Below, one piece after another: positions 23,101 to 36,700 of a stretch of 64,000 nt of DNA. The notes under the pieces were generated by a model. That model saw only the letters and a list, made by a program, of their open reading frames with translations. It had not been told where the DNA came from and made no database searches. The first letter of the stretch is position 1. Each line of letters starts with the position of its first letter. The translations under genes were made by a program, and so were the position numbers. This stretch comes from Acanthaster planci (Eukaryota; Echinodermata; Asteroidea; Valvatida; Acanthasteridae): positions 292,213 through 356,212 of the forward strand of contig NW_019091433.1 of the NCBI RefSeq assembly GCF_001949145.1, in the 5' to 3' direction.

Positions 23101-24672
23101 GAACACACTTTTCACAATCTGGCAGTGCTGTAATCTCTTACTTGTTAGTTATTGGCTTACAATGAATGATGACAATGGTATGATGCTTCACCGATTCTCA
23201 AAGCTTGGTCTCTTTTCAAGACAACAAAAAGTGTTCACTGTACTGGACACTGGTGTCAGCAGGTAGAGTGTTTTGTGTTCACTGGGCTGGGTGGCATCAT
23301 AACCTATCCTCTTCAGGTGCATCCAATGAGGTTGGCACTTGCTAACAGTAAAATATGCATTAACTTGATTCAGGGAACACAGAAAGGGTTCACAGTTACC
23401 AGACCATCCAAGCGTATGTAGCGGGAGAAGCATCAGATCAAATCTAGGCATCTGGTCACTTTTGAAAGTAAAGTTTTGGCAGTTCGTGGAACAAGAAGAC
23501 AGTGAACTGTCTAAAACTGTATCCTCATTATTTCAGTTTCCTCGCAAACAAAAGATTGGATATCGTCTTAACCTCCACTGAAAAGATCCTTTCTTGTCAT
23601 TAAAACTTCTAGCTTTTTGAGGTATTTCTCACCATTTCTCAAAAATAAACTTAAGGAACTGCTGCTTAGAAATGTGGAGAAAATCAATAAAAGATGTGAC
23701 GAGGGTTTCATTCTGGAGGCAAAAAGGAAACCCTGAAACTGGGGCATAAACACCATTCTTGTGTAGGTATGGGTTTGGTATGGGTGAGATTTCAACCTTG
23801 TCCACAGAGCACAATAATTGTATCCCTGTACCTACCCAACTCACTAAAATGTTAAGACTAATGACAACTATGCTACTAAACAGCAAAATAAATGCTTCCA
23901 TGAGACCAGCTAGTAATTTATCAAGTAAATGCACATCACCAGCACTGTCACAATCCCTCTTGCTGCAACATGAAATTTAATTACACTTCAGTACACTACC
24001 AATTACGTCAATGTTCAACAAAGACACAACTAGTATAAATACACAGAGCAACCAAACATTAACGTATGCACAAATCTCTGCAAATTAGGAGCAATGCAAA
24101 AATAGCTACAGTACACAAAGAGCACGAGAGCTACCACAGCTGCACCAGCATCACCACTGTGACCTCTGATCTCAGTGACCCCCCCCATTCGAACAGACTC
24201 ACCTTGGGTTTGACAGTGAGATAATCAAATGGAATGCAGGAGGAATCGCTTCCCTTTTTTGGTTGAGACAAAAAGAAGAAGTAAGGAGCTGTGTCTTCTA
24301 CTGACAATACGCTCAAGAGGTAAGCACAAAAATGGACAGACAGTTTTGGAAACAAGACTTGGATAGAGAAATTCTGTTTAGCCAGAACTTCCCTTCTGGA
24401 CAAACCTTTCAAGTAAGAAAAACATTGAGAGTCTGATTATGTTATCGTGACTTTTCACACTATACTATGCATCATCAGCAGATGCAGAGCCAGTAATTGA
24501 ATCCAAATTGTACAGCAAACAAACATAAACAACATAAAGAGTAGCACTGATGAGAACTTTGGTCCTACTCCCTCATAACATGAACTTCATGATGGTACAT
24601 GCAGAGGTGGTCTGCTCATAGTCCTATAAATAGTATGAGAGATGGATGTACAACCTGACAAACAGACAGTCT

Positions 24673-24770
<98 letters not shown>

Positions 24771-27700
24771 TACTGGAGGGGATCTTTCTGAAATATCAAT
24801 TTACTGCCAGTGCCTTCTGAGCAATCTTTTTTTCCCTAAAATCTAGGTTCACGTGGCCAGCACCTTTGAGTACACCTACATGTATATAAAAACGAGGTAG
24901 TTGAGAGAAAAATCACCATCTCAGTATGTAGGTCTGATACATCTCTTAATCAGATCAAATTCTTTCAACAAAAAGTTTACAGTGAACCCAACGGGTTATT
25001 ACAAATAACCATTGCCTATCTTATCACTATCTACTCATATGCACAAATTAAGTTGAGTAATATCAATGCAAGCCAAGTCAACTCAGGCCAAGTCAACTTG
25101 CATTCAACATTCTTTTTGGGATAACTTTGGCCCCACAACAGCCACTGTGATATGCATTATCCGGTATCCACTGTGATTAGTTTACCAAACACGATGCGGT
25201 AGCTGGGGTTGGTTGTGGGAAAAAAGAGACGTGGCAAAGAACTAAATGGATGAGGAGAGCAAATGAGGGAAGAGTGAAAAAGCACAAATATTAGTCAAAA
25301 ACGTGACATTTTCTTTTCGCGTGGAATCTGACTTTTTTTACCAATCCTACTGAAGCTAGATTGAATATCTAAAGGCTATTCCTGATAACTATGCCTACTA
25401 ACTGGATCATATCAGCTAACTATGAAAGTTGATTAACAGGGTAAAAAGGCAAGTGAATGAGTTAGTGCATGTCAACTGCATAAGTCGTGGACGGTGTTCA
25501 GTGGATCAACTAACAAAGCCACTTCAACTATTATAAAGTGCTCACTTAAACAAGTCAAGCATACCTTGGTTTATTCCTAACTACACTCCTCTTTGTTGGG
25601 TTTTTTAAAGTGATCCAAGCTACAATGCTGAACAATTTATCTATCCTGTAAACTGGCACAGGCTATCAATAAAACTCCTGTGGGATATTGGGAAAAGTTA
25701 GAATTTGTATTAGACAGAGTGGGGTGCAAAATTTCAAAGTTTCAAGTGAAGTCTGACATTCATAACCATGGAATTTCTGAGGGGATACTCTAAAATGGGT
25801 GTGCTGTGCACATGTAAGACATACAAATCTGTGCTGCTAGTTTAGTGGAAATGTTTATGGTGTTTAGCGATCACATTTCTTTCACAACCAATTACGTTGA
25901 TGACTCAATCTTTTGATTTGACACAATGCCCAAGGTGCAACATTTATAATGTTTATAAACATACAACATCAAGGATTAACGGACACAAAGTGAGGATATA
26001 TTCTAAACACAAACATGACAATTACAACTTGCAACAATTTACTTTTGAAAGTAGGTTTTCCTCATTACTTGATATTCAACAATATTTTGGTTGAATTTAT
26101 TTTTAATCTTGATATATGCATGCCGGAATTGCTACGCACTATCAATACATCAATCAGAATATGTCAGAAACTTATTTGCCCAGAAATAGATTTGAAATTT
26201 GAGCGGGAAAAAAAACATGCATCAAGATTAAAATTAGTTTCAGGCACTTTCAAGCATTTTTGTAGAAAAAAGCTTTTGATGACAGAACACCTACAGGTTT
26301 GGAATATTCCAACATAAAGCAAATCCTTGACAAACGCACAAAACTCAAGAGTGAATCTGGGCATTTCCTCCACTGCATTACGAAAAAAACAAATTGTTAG
26401 TAATGCAATTCTACTGAAATTGAAGGCCAAGTTTTCCCCAAAAGAAACAAAGATTCTTTGGACTTTACAGGCCAAGCCTGATTTGTCCACCACAAGAAGG
26501 CTTGTACTGCAAACTGCTGAAGAAGGCTGAGCTAAGGTTTCTACGCAACTGTGAATGGGTTTGAAAAGAAAACACCAAGGCCAATTTTCTCGACCTCAAA
26601 AGCTAGAATTTGATTATGTAATTTACACATAGCTCGACAGACAGATTTTACCAAATGGATGTCGGTATATCAGAAGGGTATGTCTCTTGTTCATAAAGTT
26701 CACTTGATGCATTGTCAAATGATGTCCAAAATTATCTTTTTAATTTTTTCTGTTGTAATGGCACTTGATGTGGTTGTTTCACACCCATTCTTGTGTCACA
26801 CATTCAGGGTAAATGTTTGCATGCTACACCAACCTGTGCCATGGAGAGTCTTTCAAGCTTGCGCTGGAACTTTCTGACCCTGTCAAACACTTCCACCGAG
26901 TACCGCTGCAGCTCGTCCATCTCCTCCTGTATGAAGGCGCTGTCGTGGGGATCGGAGCGCTGCATCAGGACCTGGGCATGCTCAACAATCTCCTGCAGTC
27001 GGGGCCGGTTGAGCTCGATTTCGTGCTGGAAAGCCTACGACAAATTTTGGATATGCAGCTCTTGAAAGGCAATCCCTTTAATCCTATTTAGGAATACATT
27101 TGTGGGTTATTGGCTCATTAAAAACAAAATCAGTAATAAAATACAGATCCAGACTCTTGCCTAATCAAACTTATAAATTTTCTCAAAGTGCTGTAATCTC
27201 ATCCACTCTATATGTAGAAAAATACCCCCACTGGCAAACAAGACGGAGGTTGGAATGGACTGTTCCAACCGGGCACGAGAAACAAATCTTAAGGCTGCAT
27301 GTAAGAAAAACAGAAACTTGCACATGCTCAGCATTGTCTCACCAAGTGCATCTGCATGTGAACCTATAAGCCCACACAGTGTGTCTCTATCAAAAGAATG
27401 TTACCGGTGTGAAAACACGACTTTTTATACACAGTGCAGGTTATTAAAGTCATTGAGGGTGAGCCCCCAAGGTTAATCCCTACCATTCTACATCCTCTAA
27501 AACTCTCCCCCAGGAAGGTACGCAGCCAGAATGCCAAATTAAGTAAGAGCTCAAACTGCCAAATCTCACCATCATCTGCTTGATCTTGACCGATATGTCA
27601 GACTCTGAGAAGTGCTCCACGTTGGTGAGTTGCAGGTCCATTTCCGTCAGCCACACATGCATGCTCTCCTTGCAGGCGGCAAATTCCTCCTTCTGGCTCT

Positions 27701-30700
27701 GGGCGTATCGCAGCCGCCTCAGGATGGCCGAGCAGCGTCGGACCAGGTCGTCCCAGCGGTCGTTGGCCTGCTGCACCATGGTTTTGAGTTGCTGGGTGCG
27801 GTCAGCCCGGCCCTCCCGGGCCAGCCGCCGGTACTGCTTGTTGAGGATCTCTAGCTGGGTGAAGTTCTCCTGGACCTTCCTCTGGAACATCTGAATTAGG
27901 AAAAAAAAGAAAAAGAAATTAAGGTCATGCATATTGTTGGAAATCGGATATATACACATAAGGGGGATGAGATTTCAACCCGGAATTGGACAGTTTTGGA
28001 ATTCTTGGAAATAGATTAAGTTGGCAACCAGAATTAGAGGTCATCACAACAGTGGCACCATGCTTCATGGGGAGGTGGTATGTGTGTTGCATACCTCTCT
28101 AACCAACAGTGAGGTGATTCGCCAAAATGCAAGCCTTGCATTTTCATTATATCAAATAATTTTTCATGATTCACAATCAGCAAACTAACGTCAAATTTCT
28201 TGATCTCTTCCTTGATGACAGCAAACGGTGCACTGGTGGTGTGCGGGTTGGATGCTATTCGCTCACTGCTCGTTAGCCAGTCATCAAATCGGGTGTAATC
28301 ATCAATGAACCTCTGCCACAATCTCCACGTCTCCTCAATCCTGCAGAAATCACATGATCAAAACATGAGAATCACACTTAAGAATCTGAAGAGATACCAC
28401 AGGATTTGTACAGAAATTTTTACTTTATGCACATGGCAAGTTTGACAAAATTGCTTGGGGAAAGCGAGCAAAAATCAAACTGCCAAAAGAAGAATTCCAA
28501 CTGTACTAAGTCTGAGTTCTAACAAACGGGACCATATTCACTACACTTAGTAATCAGATGTTCCCTAGTTGGTATGACAACGCATACCAGCAATATCTGT
28601 AAATTCTGTATTGTTCCAACTTTGCTTTTTTTCAATATCACTAGATCCAAGTCCAAAGAGATTTTTCAACGTAGACTCCAGAGGGCTCACTTCATCTTCC
28701 TCTCCATGGAGGAGGAGCAGATGGCCCTCCATCGCTGGTCCAGGGTTCTGGCAGCTGTCTGTATGGCCTCATTGTCAGCATCTGAGGAGCAGGCATCTGT
28801 GTCGTGAAGTAGCATCTCGCATAGGTTCAAAACGGAGGTCACCCCTTTGCTGTGGCGCTCGATGTCCTTCTGGATCTCCTAGGAGAGGGAATTTTCAAAG
28901 AAAGGCTAATGAGTGAAACTTTTTTATGCACTGATCCAAACTTAATTTCTGGAAGCACGTTTTTTGAGTAACTCGTGATTTACACTACAAAACAAGCAAA
29001 TGTATACAAGAAATTCTCTTTCAGACAGCTGGGTCCAATTTCACGTGCAGTTAACATCACTTTCAAGATCATGAACAAGCTACACGCATATTACAAAGAG
29101 TACAGGCAGAAGGCACAAAAGAGAGCGGCATCTTTGAAAACAGGTTGTTTGCATCAGTGATGGGACAACAGGAATGGTACACTATGCAAATATGGTGATG
29201 AACTTTGGACAATTTGATCACTCTCCAGATGACCTTCGCATTCTGACCTTACCTGTTGGGTCTGCAGCTTGGCCTGTATCTCGATCTTGTCACACGTCTC
29301 ATACATGATGGGGGAAGCTAGCTGCTTCTCCATCTGCGTCAGCCAATGGCGGAGATGACCCATGTTTTGATCCAGCTCCTGTACTGCCGTCAATGTACCT
29401 TGCAGCTTCTTCACTCTGTTTATGTCCAGACGCAACAAAAATTTTAATTAATGATTATTTTCAAAGAGTTACATTAGCTTTCGTGTTTCCCACAAGACAG
29501 AATTAAGAATACAAACATTTCAAAATGTTTCTATTTTTAATTACCTATTGTTTTCAATTTTTATTTATTTATGGGCAGGGGTAATAGCATCAAAGAAGCA
29601 CTCTTAACAAGTAACTTGGATGGGTGACTACAGGGACAGTGATATAGCTGACCTCAGCTTAATCCCTCCTAGTCAGAACCCAACACCTAATTAAACACCC
29701 AAGTCAAAGCCCGGGACCAAAATAACAGAACTACTACGCACAGATTGCACTCAGCACATCTGCATAGCAAAGCCAGGATACAAACCCAAACACTAAACAG
29801 TATACATCTACATGTGTATTGCTTGCATTCTCCAGTTCTCAGCTGTTTTTCCCTTGTGCTGCTTGGAAGTGCTGCAACATTGAGTTTGCCGAGTTTGGTA
29901 GGTTTAGGGTAGGTCAAGTTTGTGATGAAAGTGTTGGCGATTAATTCTAAGTATTTGTACAATATCTAATGGAGAAATACTACAAAATATTAGGCTGAAC
30001 TAAATTCAGTCACCCAAATACTTTTGCATATCTGCCAGGCATTGGAAACTTTGAAGGATTTGGGGAATGACAGATTATCCACAACTAGTAAGTCCAAGGA
30101 CAGAGAATAAGCCTATGTCCTCCTGCACAGGATATGGGAGGATTCAAGGTTGACTGACGTCAAATAACAAAAATCTGGCACAGATAAAGCAGAACACATG
30201 TCATGAAAAGAAATATAAAACATAACATCCATGACGATGTAGTTCAAATACAGTATATCAAATTTAACTAGAAGTAGTTAAAACTACTCTCCATGTATAG
30301 TTGGACTTATACCATCACTAGCAATAATTGATGGAATGCATGACAAGAAGCAGAATGGAATGCAATGTACATGTAATACATTGCATTCCAACTGAGAAAT
30401 AATGGGATAATTTGCATTGCATATGGCACCGATCACTTCAGCTGAAGCAATCCAAGTACCGGTACATGCTACAATATACAAGTATATTCCATGAGTGTTT
30501 GTACCTATGAGACAGCTGTCTATAGCTCCAGTGGTTTGTCCAAATATCTATACCTGTAGGCCCACATATTCTGGTCTAGCGGTAATGCTACCTCCAATTC
30601 TTGGGGCGAGCTCTTCAAAAGAAATTAAATTTTCTTCTGAAAAACATGTCTAACCAAAGACTGACAAGACTGACAGTTCAAAAAAATTTTCAATATACAT

Positions 30701-33700
30701 AATAATGATGCAAAATGCACTTTGGAGAATTTCAAAAATGGGTGACAAAAGGGTGTAAGATACAGTGGCAAACTGGGGGGGGGGGCCTGCCATGCCTTTG
30801 GAGACATGCTGATGATTTTCTTATTCCTGTTTTTTTTTTAGTGCCAACACTTAATAATTGGGGGGTGGGTGGTGTTCTGTAAACCACAAAAAAAAATTTG
30901 TCATATCATTTCGGATTAAAAAAATCATATTATTAGATTACTACATTGTAGACTGCTTAAAAAGGACCTTTTAAAATTCTTGCAATTTTTGCTAGGTGAG
31001 CAAGCAGCAATGAACAAATCTGTTTACACCATCTGCCCTCCAATGGAACGGTTGGTGTTGACAGCAGAAATGGTTTGTTTGAAAACTATCAACTGCTGTC
31101 TGACTGCCGTCTGAAAACATTTAATGAAACATTTCAAATAAACAGAAATGACCTACGCTAATTACATCATATGAAGGTGCTTTTCATAACATTAACCTGG
31201 CAGCATTCCAAGACAAGAACAAACAAAATTTCTTCAACCCTTTTTGTACTTAAACTAAAAGAAACTTTGAATGAAATTTATCTGTGCATTCGACGAAACA
31301 GAGGCTATTCATCTAAACCCTGCAGGGTACCACGACTGCCGATTATTCATATTCAAATATTCGATGTGTACAGTTAGCTGTCATGCATGTCATGGGCACA
31401 GCTTTCATACGAACCGACTTCATTCCTGCTGGCACCTAAGTCAAACATAATTACTCCAGTTAAACTTTGTAAACAAGACTTAACGACAAACTGGCCCAAA
31501 TATCCTCTAATTGAGTAAACATACAACTTACCTTGAGGGGAATTCTTTGAGAAATTCAATGTCATCACCACAAATAACATCCCGGTAGTTCTGACTAATG
31601 AAACATACCTCCATTCCACAATACTTTGGTTTTTCCAAATGACAAAATGCAGCATTTATTTTGGCAAGCCAAACTCCTGGGTTCAACCAAGTCAGTTACA
31701 CTTTGATATCTGTCAACACAGGGACCTTATTTTCCTGATTAACTAAACCATTTCCGGTTGGTAATACTAAGATAAAGCTGCATCTACTGGCCCACAAACT
31801 TGATTACTTCCTTCCTCATTTGGAATTTGTGAGCTGCAAGGCATCAATTTTTGAAAAAGGAGAGGATTACATTCAAGAACTTCCCCGCAGAATCAGGCAA
31901 GACTGTAAAAAGCAAAGGAGAAATTACAGTAGCTAAAGCAACTGTGAAATTAGGATGAGTATATTCCTTTATTTTTACATTATAGTGAATTCACCATATA
32001 CATTGTACATAGCTGGAGAAAAAAACAAGGAAGCATACACTTGAGTGTTTCACTGTTTGTCAGAGGGATGCGAGGAAGGTTTAATACAATTTGTCTGAGA
32101 ATTTGTATTTTGCTTATCCATGGTTTCCACACCACTCTCGCAAAAAGTAGCCGAACCCAGAAAGGAACAACAGCACTGACATGAAAGCAAGTACCCAGAG
32201 TCCAAGAACACTTGCAAAAAAAACACAGTTCCATGTAACACTAAAAATTTTTTACTAAATGCTAAAATGATGAAAGCCCTGTTTACATAAAAAAAAAATA
32301 AAAAATCCTGAGATAAACTGAGTACTACCTTGGCAAAATGACAGAGTTGATCAGAACTGCTGCCGACATGGTCAAGACATCACCTTCTTGGAAAAAGCAA
32401 CTCAGAAATTCTTCCATCAGACAGGTCAGATAAGGTTAGGAAGAGTCTAAAATCTTATGTACTTCCACAGATAGCAGCAAGAGTTTGAGGAGCTCATGAT
32501 CACAAGTCATCAGCCGCACACAAAATGGTTGACACGGGTCTTCAAATGTAATGAGGCAACAGATGCCACACACAACTGCAAAAGGTATGTCATCATTTCA
32601 GTTTTTACTGCTATGAGGAGGTGAACTTTTCTGTCTGAGAAGCTTTGCCATCCGTATCCAGATAAAATTCACGGAAACTTTCTACCTCCAACCAGAAATC
32701 GATGGATGAAGGTCATACATTCCTAAGACCAAAAATGTGGCAGCCTTCCTCCATTGTCTAGCAATGTGCAGATCAAAACACAATTGTGTTAACCAGTACT
32801 TCTGTTTTACAGTAGCTGATCCCCTCCCTACGAGCTGGTCATACAACACTCACATTCCAAGCAACACAACTTATTCTTTATTAGCTCCTGGTTCCTGACA
32901 AGGGAGTACAAACAGTGTTACATAATCATCCATACAGTAGGGGCCCCCTAGAAAGAATCACCTCCTTTATCCAGATCAATAAGATTGATGTAAATGTGGG
33001 ATAACCCCACGACTGTCAAATGTTGGTTCAGACAAGAAAGCAGGAACAGAAAAATCAATGCACTGATACCTAATTAGCTATGCTGTACTCCCACAGACAG
33101 ACACAGGGACAGCCTATTTTTGACTAGCTCTACCAACACAAAATCAGAGTTGGTCAACAACAATGACTGCTTCCTGGTTTGTAAATGAATGAAATACATG
33201 TCCTGGGGTCCTGAGCCTGAAGCACCATTCATCACCACAAAATCCTTTCCATCATCTGGACTCCCCAAGCAAGAAAAGGAATTCCATTTAGCAAGTGATA
33301 GTACTGTGCATAACTTTACAGCAATCCTCAAGCAGGAATGCGCCACTGGAGAGCCTTCAATCAATGCATTCCACAGGGATGCAGTAACAAAGATCCATTC
33401 AAGTTGTCTGAACAGGTGTATTCCTCCATGGTGTTTCAGTATTCATGCACAGGTTGCATGCTGTACAATTTGACGCCCTCAGCAATCACAGCTTATCATT
33501 CCAGTTCAGTCACCTGCCAGTGCCATACAAAGTTGAAAGCACGGACCAAACATCTTTGGAAATTGTCCCGAGAACACAAATACCCATCCCGCAACTCTTC
33601 CCTGCCAGTTCATCTGACTGCAGGGAAGCCATTTCTTCTCTTGAATGCCAACCAAATGCCACAGTGTGATACCTTTTGCCTATGCCCACGCCAGTGCCAG

Positions 33701-36700
33701 GGAGGGTCCTTGGGCCAAGCTGCCCCCTCCCACGCTGTGCCACTCTCTCATTGCTAGGATACCAATAGCCCTATCAAGTCCCAGGGGAAATTCTGTAGCT
33801 TGACAAGCAAAGATACACTTGAAGGTCAAACACAAATGTGCCACACCTTCACAGGGCAGTGATACCATGGTGATACTAGGAACAGGTGATGGCCTGGTTG
33901 CTGGTTGGTTGGTATTTGCATGCACAAATGAGGTCAGGGAATATATCTGTGGGTTCCCAGGTCAGTGCTGGGTCAGCTCTATGGTCAGAAGGAGAGTCTT
34001 GTGGGTGGATCATGTCAATCCACAGGGATAACTCTGTCCATGGAGTTAAACACATATTGTTTAGGGTGCTTTGGGAGTTTTTAAAAATCTCAAGAAAAAG
34101 TCAACAATATTATTATTTTTTTGGAGCTTAATTTGTCAACATCATATTCACTGTTATCAATTATTCTCATGAAGCATCCTTGCCACATTACAATATCTTT
34201 GATTATCACACACAAGTCAGAATTTGAAATGGTTGAGGATTATAAATAAGGTGTTGTTTCTTAGTCAGATCAGCAACAGTTTGCAATGACAGGAGAAAGA
34301 GTTTCATATCTAATTGGCATGTACAGGTACTCACCAACACCAAACATGAGAAATTCTACCTCACCATATTGGCCCATTTTCATTGAAGATAAGTCCAATC
34401 ACTAAATTGACATTGTCTAGGGAAAAAGTTGTTTCAGCTCATATTTTTTTAAGAATCATGGCATTTGGATATGGAACCCTTCCAAAGTCTGAACACTATT
34501 GTTGGCACGGTACAAGTTCCATCAACATGATGTTAGATTTCACGGGCCTCACACCCAAACCATCAGCTTGGTTTGTACCCTGCACAGTGGGATCTCACAG
34601 ATTAACACCTGATGTGTTGACCCTACACCCGGGTGTGTAGGGTCAACTCCTAGGCTATTTATCAGACTGGAGCTTGCTGACATGTCTGTAACCATGGAGA
34701 TACTAACACTGACAACAGCCAATCCACAGCAACTTAAGATCTTAAGACAGACACGTATACTAAACTCCATTCCTTCCTTGTCCACGAGGTCTTTGATCTT
34801 GTGCATGTAGAATGGATTCAGGCTCGTAAAAAATCATGATTTAAGAAAAAAAGTAAAAATTTGATTTTTTAAAAATCTAAATCAATTTTTTTTATCTCAA
34901 TTCAATTTTTTAAAATTGATCTTTGTATGAGTTGTCAAGAAGGCTTTTGATCCTGAAGTTCAAGACATGAAACACCATGTGATGACTGGCAAAATTGTCT
35001 TACATGTAAGACACGCAGAGATGATTCTGAGAACAGCATTACATGAAGCTAAACTGTTTGTTGTGAATTGTATAAGACCTTCACCAATTAGTTGGGTAGA
35101 TGTTGGGGCATATCAAATGCAAGTACATACATGTACATGTACATGTATATGTACTGTACATGTAGTCGCACAAAATGAAGAGTGGTGTACATACACAAAA
35201 TGACCCAATTCTGGTTGTGTATAAATGTTGTAAAGGCACCAGTTGTAACTCCAGCCATTTCTAACTTTCATAAACCCAAACCAAAAGGTTTCTTTAACAT
35301 GGGCTTTTTAAAAAATGATCATGTTTGATTTTTAGGCGATTTAAATCCATTGCTTTAAATCAAACAACCTTGAATGGATTGTACATTTCCTGCCTTTGGA
35401 AGTACAAGTACGAGGGGGAGGGGAATGACTGTCTCAGAAGTTGAAAAGACCTCGGGTGGAACCTTTATAATTGATTAGACAATTTTCCACTGGAAACCAG
35501 ACCTTATTTCAGATGGCTCTAAAAATTCCAGTTCTTGTTCTTATTTACAGACATAACTCAAAATGCAGATGTTCAATAGTATAAACTCTGTTAAGACCTT
35601 GGAAAGAAAATGGCTTATGGCATGAGGTAAGCAATTAAACGGAGGGGGGGTGAAAGAAATGAGGAGTGAAAAATTACACTTCAGGAAAAAAATGAAATGA
35701 ATTTGACTGACATGACATCCTCTGCAGCAAAGTCCATGCTGAGAATTAGAGCCTAAATGTTATCTGATTTCTAGTCAGTCTGATTGTGCTGTGGCAGTCG
35801 ATTGAGCTGAAAATAATTGCAAATACAAATGTCGCCAATCTAATGTGAAATTGAGGCAAAAATTCAATGACCAGATGGTCAATACGATAACTACCGAGCT
35901 GCTGTAAAGTTAGGGTTAGAAATTCAATAACCAACAGGTGCGTTTCAGATACAAAATACCCTGCATGGTGGGGGGGGACTGCAGTTATGTCTGCTAGGCA
36001 TTAGTATTTGGTCTCATAGGCATGACCTAGCCCTTATAGGCACGACCTAGCCCTTATAGGAGTACAAAATATTCAATTACAAACTAGACTAGAAGTAAAC
36101 AACCTGCACTAAGCAAGTAACACGAGTAAAGCTGACAATATAACATGCCAATACTATCAATTTCAGATGTTTTCATTCAGTTTATTTGTAATAACAATGT
36201 ATAGGCTATATAAAACCATTTCACAGGACCACCATGTAACCTTACATATTTTATATGGTAACTTTTTGGGGTAATGCAGAGTTCTTTTTTCCAATCAAGT
36301 TTCTTTCATGAGGTCACTGCAATATTGATCATTTGTGGTACAGTGAAATGGTTTTAGGAAACCATTTCTATGAGGTTGTGTACATATTGTGATGTAATTT
36401 TCCCAATGTTATCACATTAATTTGAAATAAAATTTCCCTCTCTCAAAGACCGATCCTTTGCACCTTTGAGCACACCATACCTAAAATGTTAAACAAGTCA
36501 CGTTTCACATAAACGCTGTCCAACCCGCCAGTGTTAATTCAATTTTTCACTAGCTTTCTGTCAGAAGGTAAAAATCAATAGCTGTCTGCTGGGCTGAAGA
36601 AACATATCCAGACAGTTGTTCAAACATGTCTCATAGTTACCGATTTCAACTTGCACTGAAGACACAGGTGCACATCGATTCCTTGGCAATATCCCACATT

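Noticed and set aside
24587-24846. Frames made of QTDR or SVCL repeats
   Set aside because: Artefacts of the GACA microsatellite.
32050-32130. ATG in an ACCATGG context ([11 protein letters not shown]...) as another alternative nesprin start
   Set aside because: The frame ends in TGA after 24 codons with no donor of the required phase inside it.
33074-34131. Cluster of plus- and minus-strand open frames up to 139 residues
   Set aside because: No family resemblance, no coding-like splice sites with matching phase, and equal openness on both strands.
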